Source: Phycisphaera sp. (lineage in GTDB: Bacteria; Planctomycetota; Phycisphaerae; Phycisphaerales; SM1A02). Taken from it: DNA of 64,000 bases. Position 1 is the first letter of the stretch. Each line of letters starts with the position of its first letter. Position numbers and translations under genes: made by a program. Of this stretch, positions 10,978-20,580 are shown piece by piece. Where the stretch lies: positions 44,926-108,925 of the forward strand of contig WGMP01000013.1 in assembly GCA_016124975.1 (NCBI GenBank), read 5' to 3'. The notes below the pieces were generated by a model, which did no database searches, was not told where the DNA came from, and saw only the letters and a program-made list of their open reading frames with translations.

Positions 10978-11047
10978 GCCGAGGGTAGCCGAGGGCAGCC
11001 GAGGAGGGCAGCCGAGGAGGGCAGCCGAGGAGGGTGCCGAGGAGGGC
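10978..11047. repeat. Tandem repeat, six 10-13 bp units (GCCGAGGAGGGCA)
   Basis: Read directly; immediately upstream of the coaB start, in the divergent coaB/gspE intergenic region. Confidence 0.93.
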
Positions 11048-11174
11048 GCCCGTCAGCCGCTGCAGGTTGCGGCGGAGGCGACGAACGGCGATACTGCAAT
11101 GCTCCCGTCCGTCTGGCGGGAGGGCCCGCGCCCGAGCGCCTTCGGCGGGGCGGCATGACTTCGGAGACGCGACC

Positions 11175-12938
11175 TTGGCCAAGCGCAGCAAGAAGAAAAT
11201 CGGCGAGATCCTGATCGAGCAGGGCGCCGTCGGACAGGCCCAGCTCGTCTCCGCCATCAACGAGGCCAAGTCCTCGGGGAAGCGGGTCGGCGAGGTCCTG
11301 ATCGAGCAGGGGACCTGCAACGAGAAGCAGATCGCCAAGGCCCTCGCCGAGCAGTTCGGGGTCGAGTTCATCGACCTCGAGAAGCCCGAGGCCCTCACCA
11401 AGATCGACCGCGGCCTCCTGAAGGAGGACCTCCAGCGCAAGTACTCGGTGCTGCCCCTCCGCAAGGAGCGCGGGACGCTCCTCCTCTGCGTGCACGACCC
11501 GCTCGAGATCGAGGCGTTCGACCTGATCGGCATGGTCGCGGGCGGCCGAGCCGACGTGGGCGCCATCTCGACGCGCAGCCAGATCACGGGCTTCATCTCG
11601 GGCGACCAGAGCGGCCCCGACCTCTCGCGCTCGCGCCTCGTGACCGCGTCGATGGACTCGACCGTCGACAAGTCGATGGACCGCTCGCAGGACCGCTCGC
11701 AGGACAGGTCGATGGACCGCTCGCTCGACTCCGACGCGAACGAGTCCGGCATCGTGCGCCTCGTCGAGCGCATGATCGTCGAGGCCGTCACCGGCCGCGC
11801 GAGCGACATCCACATCGAGCCGCGCAAGGACAATGTCCTCCTGCGCTACCGCATCGACGGCGTGTGCATCGAGCGCGACCTCATCCCGAAGTCGATGCAG
11901 AACCAGCTGCTTGCGCGCGTCAAGCTGATGGCGGGCGTGAACATCTCCGAGCGCCGTGTGCCGCAGGACGGCCGCATCAAGCAGACGATCGACGGAAAGG
12001 TCGTCGACTTCCGCGTCTCGAGCTGCCCCGCGGTCCACGGCGAGAGCATCGTCCTCCGCATCCTCCGCCCCGACAGCGCGCGCATCGGCCTCGCGGGCCT
12101 CGGCTTCGAGCAGGACAACCTCGACAACTTCAACAAGATCATCCGCCGCCCGAACGGCATCTTCCTCGTCACGGGCCCCACGGGCTCGGGCAAGACGACG
12201 ACGCTCTACTCGGCGCTCAACGACCTCAACGCGCCCGACCGCAAGATCATCACGGCCGAGGATCCCGTCGAGTACGCCTTCAAGGGCATCAACCAGGTGC
12301 AGGTGCGCGACCACATCGGCCTCACCTTCTCGACGATCCTGAAGTCGATGCTGCGCCAGGCGCCGAACATCATCCTCGTCGGCGAAATCCGAGATCGCGA
12401 AGTCGCCGACATCGCCATCCAGGCGGCGCTCACGGGCCACATGGTGTTCTCGACGCTCCACACGAACGACGCCCCGAGCGCGATCACGCGACTCATCGAC
12501 ATGGGCGTGAAGCCGTTCCTCGTGGCGAGCTCGATCCAGGCGGTCATGGGCCAGCGCCTCGTCCGCATTCTGTGCGAGAAGTGCAAGGCGCCCGAGGACA
12601 ACCCCGACCGCAAGGTGCTCCGCCTCATCGGCATGACCGAGGAAGAGGTCGCGCGCGGCGGCATGATGAAGGCCGTCGGCTGCCAGGCCTGCGGCGGCAC
12701 GGGCTACCGCGGCCGTCGCGCCATCTTCGAGCTGATGAAGATGAACCCCGAGATCCGCGACCTCGCGTTCAACCGCTCGAGCGTCGGCAAGCTCCGCGCG
12801 GCGGCCGTGCGCGGCGGCATGCGCAGCCTCGTCGAGGACGGCAAGATCAAGATCCTCCGCGGCATGACGACGCCCGTCGAGATCGCGAACTTCGCGCAGA
12901 TCGAGGGGTTCTCGCCTGAAGAGATCCACGCGACCTGA
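11175..12938 (+). CDS. GspE/PilB-type assembly ATPase with MshEN-like N-terminus
   Basis: GPTGSGKTTTLYSAL Walker A, ILVGEIRDREVADIAIQAALTGH, CxxC zinc site (CEKCKAP...CQACGGTGYRGR); probable TTG start at 11175. Confidence 0.9.
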   Translation: MAKRSKKKIGEILIEQGAVGQAQLVSAINEAKSSGKRVGEVLIEQGTCNEKQIAKALAEQFGVEFIDLEKPEALTKIDRGLLKEDLQRKYSVLPLRKERGTLLLCVHDPLEIEAFDLIGMVAGGRADVGAISTRSQITGFISGDQSGPDLSRSRLVTASMDSTVDKSMDRSQDRSQDRSMDRSLDSDANESGIVRLVERMIVEAVTGRASDIHIEPRKDNVLLRYRIDGVCIERDLIPKSMQNQLLARVKLMAGVNISERRVPQDGRIKQTIDGKVVDFRVSSCPAVHGESIVLRILRPDSARIGLAGLGFEQDNLDNFNKIIRRPNGIFLVTGPTGSGKTTTLYSALNDLNAPDRKIITAEDPVEYAFKGINQVQVRDHIGLTFSTILKSMLRQAPNIILVGEIRDREVADIAIQAALTGHMVFSTLHTNDAPSAITRLIDMGVKPFLVASSIQAVMGQRLVRILCEKCKAPEDNPDRKVLRLIGMTEEEVARGGMMKAVGCQACGGTGYRGRRAIFELMKMNPEIRDLAFNRSSVGKLRAAAVRGGMRSLVEDGKIKILRGMTTPVEIANFAQIEGFSPEEIHAT

Positions 12939-13030
12939 GACCTTCCCTCACACCCCGACCCCCGCCCCAGCCACGCGGCGTCCACCGCGAGCGACTTCCA
13001 GACACGATCACTTCCATTGCGAGCATTTCC

Positions 13031-14146
13031 ATGTCGACCATGCAGATTGACCGTCTTCTCGACAGCATCGTCACCCTCGGGGCGTCGGACCTGCACATCT
13101 CGACGGGCCGCCCGCCGACGATCCGCCTGCACGGCAGCCTGAAGAGCCTTGCGACGAAGACGATCGAGCCCGACGACGCGACGGCGCTCATGAAGTCGAT
13201 CACGCCTGAGAAGAACCAGGCCGAGCTCGCCGAGATGGGCGGCACCGACTTCGGCTTCAGCTTCCAGGGCCGCGCGCGCTTCCGCGTGTCTGTCTTCCGC
13301 CAGCGCCAGCACATCTCGATGGTGCTTCGACTGATCCCGAACAAGCTGCTCTCGTTCGACGAGATCGGTCTCCCCAAGATCGTCGAGGAGCTCTGCCGCC
13401 GTCCGCGCGGCCTCTTCCTCGTGACGGGCCCGACGGGTTCGGGCAAGTCGACCACCCTCGCCTCGATGGTGAACTGGATCAACGAGTTCTACGACCGCCA
13501 CATCGTGACGATCGAGGACCCGATCGAGTACTACCACTACCACAAGAAGTCGGTCGTGAACCAGCGCGAGGTCGGACAGGATGTGCCGAGCTTCGCCGAG
13601 GCGCTCCGCCGCGTGCTCCGCTCCGACCCCGACGTGATCCTCGTCGGCGAAATGCGAGACCTCGAGACGATCGAGTCCGCGATCCGCGCGGCCGAGACGG
13701 GCCACCTCGTGTTCGGCACCCTCCACACCTCGGGCGCGGCCAGCACCATCAACCGAGTCATCGACGCCTTCCCCGTGAGCCAGCAGGAGCAGGTCCGCGT
13801 CCAGCTGTCGACCTCGCTCATCGCGGTGCTCTCGCAGCAGCTGTGCGCCCGCGCCGACAAGCCCGGGCGCTGCGCGGCCTACGAGTTCCTCGTGGTCACG
13901 CCCGCGATCTCGAACCTCATCCGCGAGAACAAGACCTTCCGCATCGACTCGGCCATCCAGACTGGCCGCAAGTTCGGCATGCAACTCCTCGACGACCACC
14001 TCTGGAAGCTCTACGCCGACGGCAAGGTCTCCGCGGAGGAGGTCATCGACAAGTGCAAGAACCCCGGCGACATGAAGGACAAGATCCATCGTGCGGGCGG
14101 GGTGATCGGACGCACGGAACTCGATTCGGACCACGATGCGGGCTGA
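13031..14146 (+). CDS. pilT: PilT-type twitching/retraction ATPase
   Basis: DRLLDSIVTLGASDLHISTGRPPTIRLHG, GPTGSGKSTTLASM, AIRAAETGHLVFGTLHT. Confidence 0.93.
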   Translation: MSTMQIDRLLDSIVTLGASDLHISTGRPPTIRLHGSLKSLATKTIEPDDATALMKSITPEKNQAELAEMGGTDFGFSFQGRARFRVSVFRQRQHISMVLRLIPNKLLSFDEIGLPKIVEELCRRPRGLFLVTGPTGSGKSTTLASMVNWINEFYDRHIVTIEDPIEYYHYHKKSVVNQREVGQDVPSFAEALRRVLRSDPDVILVGEMRDLETIESAIRAAETGHLVFGTLHTSGAASTINRVIDAFPVSQQEQVRVQLSTSLIAVLSQQLCARADKPGRCAAYEFLVVTPAISNLIRENKTFRIDSAIQTGRKFGMQLLDDHLWKLYADGKVSAEEVIDKCKNPGDMKDKIHRAGGVIGRTELDSDHDAG

Positions 14147-14379
14147 GTCTGGACGCGCTCGGAGCCCTTCGTGCGGTCGCGGTCTGGCCGCGCCCCGAAG
14201 CGCGTCCGAACCGCGTTCTTCGGCTGCGGGCCGTACGCAGCAATCCAAGTGTCCACACCTCCACCCCCGTTGCGCCGCGATGCCGGGGGGGTGCGCGTGC
14301 CGTATAGCACGCAGTGGGAGCGTCGCCGCACGGTGCGGCGGGGCGAGTCTGGCCAGTCGCGGCCGATCCGAGTGACCCG

Positions 14380-16152
14380 ATGTCCATCATCTCGACTGAG
14401 CAGGAGCAGCTTCTCACGATCCTCAAGGGAGCCCGCATCGGGCGCGCCTTGCGGAAGCTCGGCTACATCACGCGCGAGCAGGCTGAGGAAGCGGCCGCGC
14501 TCCAGCTCGAGGGTCGGAAGGGCGAGCTGCTCGGCCAGATCCTCGTCAGCCTCGGCCGCTGCGACCAGCGCGCCGTCGACCACGCGCTCGCGGTCACCAA
14601 GGGCATGGCGTATGTCGACCTCGACAAGTTCGACATCTCCCAGGACGCCATCAACGCCGTGGACGCGCGCCTCGTGCGCATGGGGCAGTTCGCGCCCGTC
14701 GATGTGGACATCGCGGCGCGCCGTCTCGTGATCGCCGTCAAGGATGTGAACAACTTCGGCGCCGCCGACAACCTCAAGCAGATGGGCAACTGGCGGCGGG
14801 TCACCGTCGTGGTCGCGCCCGCTGCGCAGGTCGACCGCATCATCGCCGAGAAGTATCCCGAGCGCGGCGGCGGAGGGGCCTCCGCGCTCGAGGGGATCGG
14901 AGAGGGCGGCGCGGCGGTCTCCGTCCTCGAGGGCCGCGGCGAGTCTCTCGACCTCGCGTCGCTGGAGATGGCGGCGAACGACAACGCGGTCGTGCAGCTT
15001 GTGCAGCGCCTGCTTCTCGTCGCCATCGAGGACAAGGCGAGCGACATCCACCTCGAGCCCTTCGAGGACGAGTTCAAGGTGCGCTACCGCATCGACGGCG
15101 TCCTCTACGACATGCATGCGCCAGCGAAGTCGCTGGCGACGGCGCTCGTCTCGCGCGTGAAGGTCATGTCGAAGCTCGACATCGCCGAGCGCCGCCTCCC
15201 GCAGGACGGCCGCATCGAGTTCATGCTGCCGACGGGGCCGATCGACCTCCGCGTCGCCGTGCTTCCCACGATGTTCGGCGAGTCGGTGGTGCTCCGTATC
15301 CTCGACCGCTCGAATGTGCAGCTCTCGCTCGACAAGGTCGGCATGGCGCCCGACGACCTCGAGAGGTTCCGCACGCTGATCAACAAGCCGAACGGCATCG
15401 TCGTCGTCACGGGCCCGACGGGCTCGGGCAAGACGACCACGCTCTACGCAGCGCTCAACGAGCTGAACGACCCGGGCGTCAAGATCCTCACCGCGGAGGA
15501 TCCCGTCGAGTACGACGTGCAGGGCCTCATCCAGTGCCAGGTCAACCTCGAGCAGGAGCTGACCTTCGCGAAGCTCCTCCGAAGCTTCCTCCGCCAGGAC
15601 CCCGACATCATCCTCGTCGGCGAAATCCGTGACCTCGAGACCGCGCAGATCGCCATCCAGGCATCGCTGACGGGCCACCTCGTGCTCACCACGCTCCACA
15701 CGAACGACGCGCCGAGCACCATCCTGCGTCTCGTCGACCTCGGAGTGGAGACCTTCCTCCTCACCGCGACGATCGAGGCGATCGTGGCGCAGCGGCTCGT
15801 GCGCCGCGTGTGCGTGAAGTGCAAGGAGGCGTACACGCCCAACGAGGAGCAGCTGATGGAGCTCGCGCTCCGTCCGCGCGACGTCGAGGGCAAGCAGTTC
15901 TACCGAGGCCGCGGCAAGGGCTGCGACTTCTGCCGTCGCTCGGGCTACAAGGGCCGAAAGGGCCTCTACGAGATCATGGCGATGGACGACGACCTGCGCG
16001 AACTCGTCATGAAGCAGGCCTCGACCTCCGTGCTCAGGCAGGAAGCCAAGAAGCGCGGCATGCGCACCCTCCGCGAGGCGGGCCTCAACGCGATCTACAA
16101 CGGCGAGACCACGATCGACGAGGTCGTGCGCGAGACGATGACGGACGAGTGA
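14380..16152 (+). CDS. Second GspE/PilB-type assembly ATPase
   Basis: GPTGSGKTTTLYAAL, LVGEIRDLETAQIAIQASLTGH, CVKCKEAY...CDFCRRSGYKGR. Confidence 0.93.
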   Translation: MSIISTEQEQLLTILKGARIGRALRKLGYITREQAEEAAALQLEGRKGELLGQILVSLGRCDQRAVDHALAVTKGMAYVDLDKFDISQDAINAVDARLVRMGQFAPVDVDIAARRLVIAVKDVNNFGAADNLKQMGNWRRVTVVVAPAAQVDRIIAEKYPERGGGGASALEGIGEGGAAVSVLEGRGESLDLASLEMAANDNAVVQLVQRLLLVAIEDKASDIHLEPFEDEFKVRYRIDGVLYDMHAPAKSLATALVSRVKVMSKLDIAERRLPQDGRIEFMLPTGPIDLRVAVLPTMFGESVVLRILDRSNVQLSLDKVGMAPDDLERFRTLINKPNGIVVVTGPTGSGKTTTLYAALNELNDPGVKILTAEDPVEYDVQGLIQCQVNLEQELTFAKLLRSFLRQDPDIILVGEIRDLETAQIAIQASLTGHLVLTTLHTNDAPSTILRLVDLGVETFLLTATIEAIVAQRLVRRVCVKCKEAYTPNEEQLMELALRPRDVEGKQFYRGRGKGCDFCRRSGYKGRKGLYEIMAMDDDLRELVMKQASTSVLRQEAKKRGMRTLREAGLNAIYNGETTIDEVVRETMTDE

Positions 16153-16190
16153 GTGGACCGACGAGTGAGTGACCGACGAGTGAGCGGGCC
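16144..16190. repeat. Tandem repeat, three 15-16 bp units (GACGAGTGAGTGACC) over the PilB stop codon
   Basis: Units 16144-16159, 16160-16174, 16175-16190; each carries a copy of the Asp-Glu-stop codons GAC GAG TGA. Confidence 0.92.
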
Positions 16191-16268
16191 GCCGAACGAG
16201 CCGACCAACACACCTGATTGACCGAGGCCGCGCACGCGGCCGACCCGAGACGAATCACGGAGCACACC

Positions 16269-17561
16269 ATGCCCACCTACGCGTACGACGCGATGAACAA
16301 CGCAGGCAAGAAGACCTCAGGAACGGTCGAGGCCACCACCGCCGAGGAGGCGGTGAAGAAGATCCGTTCGCAGGGGCTCTTCCCGAGCAGCGTGAAGGAG
16401 CAGAAGGTCGCGGGCGGCACGGGCGGCGGCGGCGCCAAGAAGGTGCGCGACGTCAAGAAGAAGAAGAAGGGGTTCAACATCTCCTTCGGCGGCGTGAGCA
16501 CCAAGAAGCTCACGCTCTTCACGCGCCAGCTGTCGACGCTGCAGGACGCAGGCCTGCCGCTTCTCCGCTCGATCCAGATCCTCGAGAGCCAGCAGCGCCC
16601 CGGCGCCCTGAAGAATGTGCTCCAGGGCGTGGCCGAGGAGGTCGAGTCGGGCACCAGCCTCTCGGAGTCGATGGCGAAGTTCCCGCGCTGCTTCGACCGC
16701 CTCTACACCAAGATGGTGGCGGCGGGCGAGGTCGGCGGCGTGCTCGATGTGATCCTCCAGCGTCTCGCGGAGTTCATGGAGAAGGGCCAGCGCCTCAAGC
16801 GGCGCATCATCGGCGCCCTCATCTATCCCGCGGTCGTCATCTTCATCGCCGTCCTCATCGTGACGGGCATCATGTACTTCGTCATCCCGAAGTTCCAGGA
16901 GATCTTCGAGGACTTCGACGTGAAGCTTCCGCAGCTCACGATCTTCATGATCAACAGCTCGAAGTGGGTCGCGGGCACGGCGTCGAAGGACCAGGTGGTG
17001 CCGGGCGCGATCTGGGTGCTCTGTTCTCCCATCATCATCTTCCTGTTCTTCAAGCTGATCAGGAAGACGAACCCTGGAAGGGCGGTGACCGACATCATCG
17101 TGCTGCGCGTGCCCGTGATCGGGACGCTCTTGAGAAAGACGGCGATCGCGCGCTTCACGCGGACGCTGGGAACGCTCATCAGCGCGGGCGTGCCCATCCT
17201 CGAGGCGATCCTCATCACCCGCGACACCTCGGGCAACTATGTGTTCGAGCGCGCGCTCACCAAGGTCCATGACTCGATCCGCGAGGGCGAGACCTTCGCC
17301 GTGCCGCTGCGCGAGGCCAAGGTCTGCGATGCCATCGTCGTCAACATGATCGACGTCGGCGAGGAGACGGGCGACCTCGATGTGATGCTCATGAAGATCG
17401 CCGACAACTACGACGAAGAAGTCGATGTCGCGGTCGCGAGCCTCCTGTCGCTCCTCGAGCCGTTCATGGTCGTCATCCTCGGCGGCATCGTGCTCATCAT
17501 CGTCCTCGCGCTCTTCCTTCCGCTCGTCTCCATGATCGAGTCGGTGTCGGGCGGCAAGTGA
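16269..17561 (+). CDS. PilC/GspF inner-membrane platform protein
   Basis: MPTYAYDAMNNAGKKTSGTVEA, FTRQLSTLQDAGLPLLRSI, GEVGGVLDVILQRLAEFMEK, VGEETGDLD. Confidence 0.93.
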   Translation: MPTYAYDAMNNAGKKTSGTVEATTAEEAVKKIRSQGLFPSSVKEQKVAGGTGGGGAKKVRDVKKKKKGFNISFGGVSTKKLTLFTRQLSTLQDAGLPLLRSIQILESQQRPGALKNVLQGVAEEVESGTSLSESMAKFPRCFDRLYTKMVAAGEVGGVLDVILQRLAEFMEKGQRLKRRIIGALIYPAVVIFIAVLIVTGIMYFVIPKFQEIFEDFDVKLPQLTIFMINSSKWVAGTASKDQVVPGAIWVLCSPIIIFLFFKLIRKTNPGRAVTDIIVLRVPVIGTLLRKTAIARFTRTLGTLISAGVPILEAILITRDTSGNYVFERALTKVHDSIREGETFAVPLREAKVCDAIVVNMIDVGEETGDLDVMLMKIADNYDEEVDVAVASLLSLLEPFMVVILGGIVLIIVLALFLPLVSMIESVSGGK

Positions 17562-17659
17562 CAGTGGCGGCCCGAAGGCAGCAGGAAGCGGGGGCGGTTC
17601 GCCGCCCCTCGCTCCGAAGGCGGGATGTTGCGGCCGAAAGGCCCCAGTCAGGAGATTCC

Positions 17660-18736
17660 ATGCATCGCGAACCGAGCCCATTCCATCACGCGCGCGCCCG
17701 TCGGGCGGGCTTCACGCTCACGGAGCTCCTCGTGGTGGTCGCGATCATCGTGATCCTCATCGGGTCCCTCGTGGTCGCGCTCGGCGCGGCCGCGAAGCGC
17801 GCCCAGGCCGCGAACACGACCGCGCTCATGAACGCGATCTCGACGGGCCTCGGAAAGTTCGAGGGCGACTTCGGCTATCTACCGCCCGTGCTCGGCCCGC
17901 GTGACACGGGCGCGCCTGCGGAGGGCCGCGGCCGTGATGTGGTGCGCATCGGCGATGTCGGCTCGGGCGGCGTCGTGCAGCGCCAGCAGGACTGGCTCTC
18001 CTACACCACGCTCGCCGAGTATCTCATCGGCTACGGCCACCGCGGTCAGGACGGCTACGGCCGCGTTCCGGGTGGCGCAGCGGGCCCAGGCGACCGCGAG
18101 GCGCCGCCGTTCGGCATCCGCTCGCCAGGGCCCGACGGCGCGTTCGGCTCGATCGACTCGCCGCAGCCCGCGCTCGCCGCGAACCCCGCCTTCCGAGGCT
18201 ACTACCGCGCGCGGAACCCCGCGCGCCTCGCCACGCCTCCCGCGATCAACAACACGAACTGGAACACCCAGCCCGTCGAGGGCCGCGTCTTCGGGCCCTA
18301 CATCGACCAGATCGACGACCGCCTTCTCGGCGGCGTCACGGGCTACCAGGCGAACGGTCGACCGACGATCGTGACCGCCGACCAAGGCGTGCCCAACTTC
18401 GACCAGCTTCCGAAGGTCCTCCTCGACTACTGGGGTGAGCCGATCGCCTACTACCGCCGGCCCTACGGAGGCGACGACCTGCGCAGCACGGTCTCCGACG
18501 CGAACGGCAACCTCGCGAACCTCGGCGACATCTATGTGCTCCGCGGCTGGGAGATCGCGCCAGGCGACCAGGCTGTGGGCGCTCCCGACGCCTCGGGCGA
18601 CGACAGCTCGAGCGCGCACCTGAAGGGCGCGTCGTTCGCCCTCGTCTCGACGGGCCCAGACCGCTCGTTCAACCGCGCCGTGCGCCGCGACGACCCCGAG
18701 TTTAACAAGGACAACATCGTGCAGACGGGCCGCTGA
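17660..18736 (+). CDS. Pseudopilin 1 (type II secretion GspG-like)
   Basis: Prepilin motif RRAG|FTLTELLVVVAIIVILIGSLVVAL. Confidence 0.85.
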   Translation: MHREPSPFHHARARRAGFTLTELLVVVAIIVILIGSLVVALGAAAKRAQAANTTALMNAISTGLGKFEGDFGYLPPVLGPRDTGAPAEGRGRDVVRIGDVGSGGVVQRQQDWLSYTTLAEYLIGYGHRGQDGYGRVPGGAAGPGDREAPPFGIRSPGPDGAFGSIDSPQPALAANPAFRGYYRARNPARLATPPAINNTNWNTQPVEGRVFGPYIDQIDDRLLGGVTGYQANGRPTIVTADQGVPNFDQLPKVLLDYWGEPIAYYRRPYGGDDLRSTVSDANGNLANLGDIYVLRGWEIAPGDQAVGAPDASGDDSSSAHLKGASFALVSTGPDRSFNRAVRRDDPEFNKDNIVQTGR

Positions 18737-18766
18737 CGCTCGACGGCACGCGCCACTGGAACCGCC

Positions 18767-19594
18767 ATGGACCGAACCAACCGACAACTCCCGACCGAGG
18801 CCCGCGCGCGCGGCTTCACGCTGATCGAGCTCCTCGTCGTGCTCGGCATCATCGTCCTCCTCGCGAGCCTGGTGCTTGCGGTGTCGGGCAGCGTGATCCG
18901 CGCAAGCGAAGAGCGCGCTACGCGCAACACGCTTGAGATCCTGAACGCGGCCACCGAGGAGTTCGAGCGCACGCTCGATCGGCGCGTGACCTACCGCCAT
19001 GCGGCGACGGTGAACGGGATCACGGCCGATCCGACGACGGTCGGCGGTATCTCGCAGCGCTACGACATCGACGGTGCCGCAACCGTGCCGGTCGCGGGCA
19101 GCGGCGCAGCGAACTGGAACAACCTGCAGGTGCCGTATGTGAGCCCGGGGACCAACGGCCTTCCCGCCTACTCGAACCTTCCTGCGCGCCGCACCGCGAA
19201 CCTCCTGTGGGTGATGAGCCAGACGGAGGCTGTCGCGCCCATCCTGCAGAAGCTTCCCGACAGCGTGCTTCGCAACATCCGCTTCACGACGGGCGTGAAC
19301 TACAGCACGCTCCGCCACTGCGTCGACAGCTGGGAGACGCCGATCATCGCCATCTTCCCGGGCCGCGAGGCCACGCAGGCCGAGATCGAGGGCTCGCCGA
19401 ACGCGGTCGACGAGGACGGCACCATCAAGTCGGACAGCGAGTGGGCCGCCGCCACCGCGGGCGGACTGCGGCTGTCGTGCAAGGACCGCCGCATCCTCTG
19501 GGTGTCTGCGGGCAACGACACGCGCTTCAGCGACACGCCCGTGAGCGGCGTGTCGAACCCGAGCGCCGACAACCTCTACAGCTACGAACCGTGA
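18767..19594 (+). CDS. Pseudopilin 2
   Basis: RARG|FTLIELLVVLGIIVLLASLVLAV. Confidence 0.85.
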   Translation: MDRTNRQLPTEARARGFTLIELLVVLGIIVLLASLVLAVSGSVIRASEERATRNTLEILNAATEEFERTLDRRVTYRHAATVNGITADPTTVGGISQRYDIDGAATVPVAGSGAANWNNLQVPYVSPGTNGLPAYSNLPARRTANLLWVMSQTEAVAPILQKLPDSVLRNIRFTTGVNYSTLRHCVDSWETPIIAIFPGREATQAEIEGSPNAVDEDGTIKSDSEWAAATAGGLRLSCKDRRILWVSAGNDTRFSDTPVSGVSNPSADNLYSYEP

Positions 19595-19602
19595 GGACCT
19601 CC

Positions 19603-20580
19603 ATGCGCGACGAGCGGCACGACATCCTCCCGACCCGAAGGCCGCGCGCCGCGCGCGCGGCGGGCTTCACCATCATCGAGCTCCTCGTCGTCATCGGCGT
19701 GATCGGCATCCTCGCCGTCATCACCACGCTCGGCGCCCGCAGGCTCACCGCAAGTTCGCGCCTCGCCTCTGGCACGAACGCCGTCACCAACGCGCTCGGC
19801 ATCGCGCGCGCGGCCGCCATCCGCGACTCCGCGCCCACCGCGCTCATCTTCCGCCCCGTGTGGGACCCGACGAAGCCGTTCATCCCGCAGCGGGTCGAGA
19901 TGGTCGTGGTGCGCTGGACGGGCGAGCAGCCGCCCTTCCTGAACAGTGCGGGCGATGTCATCGGCTACAAGCAGCGCTATCGCCCCGTGGCGGGAATCCC
20001 CGCGATCCAGCTGCCCGAGGGGATCAAGGTCGCGGCTCCGATCTACCAGTATCCGCCGGGCGGCAACGCCTTCCCCGAAGGCTCCGTGCTGGTCACCCAG
20101 GCGGAGCTTCCGCTGATGGCCACCTGCGCCGAGAGCGCGACCTGCAACAGGCAGATCGCCGTCCTCTTCGGCCCGCGCGGCGAGTTCCTCACGCGTCCGC
20201 CCGACACGACCCTCCTCGACGCGATGATGTTCGTCGACTGGAACAACGACGGCGCGCTGGCGACGCCGAACGACCCCGCGAACCCGAACGACGACCCGCT
20301 CGATGTGCAGGACGCGAGCGAGGGTGGCTGCGCGGACTCTTCGTCGAACTACGAGAAGTTCTGGTGGCAGGACCACCCCAACGACGAGAACAACATCCTG
20401 CTCGTTCCGTTCCTCATCGTCTACGACGACAAGGCCGCGCGCGAGCTGAAGGGGACCAACTGGTCCAACGACACCAACCTGATCAACGAACTCACGGGCC
20501 CGACGGGCTACATCGCGCAGTTCGGCGACCGAATCACCTTCAACCGCTTCAGCGGCATTCCCGAACGGAGGGTCCGTTGA
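19603..20580 (+). CDS. Pseudopilin 3 (GspH-like)
   Basis: RAAG|FTIIELLVVIGVIGILAVITTLGARRL. Confidence 0.85.
   Translation: MRDERHDILPTRRPRAARAAGFTIIELLVVIGVIGILAVITTLGARRLTASSRLASGTNAVTNALGIARAAAIRDSAPTALIFRPVWDPTKPFIPQRVEMVVVRWTGEQPPFLNSAGDVIGYKQRYRPVAGIPAIQLPEGIKVAAPIYQYPPGGNAFPEGSVLVTQAELPLMATCAESATCNRQIAVLFGPRGEFLTRPPDTTLLDAMMFVDWNNDGALATPNDPANPNDDPLDVQDASEGGCADSSSNYEKFWWQDHPNDENNILLVPFLIVYDDKAARELKGTNWSNDTNLINELTGPTGYIAQFGDRITFNRFSGIPERRVR

Noticed and set aside
10053-12929. 958-aa minus-strand ORF across coaB and gspE
   Set aside because: Out of frame with the clear CoaB and antisense to the ATPase; low-complexity charged composition.
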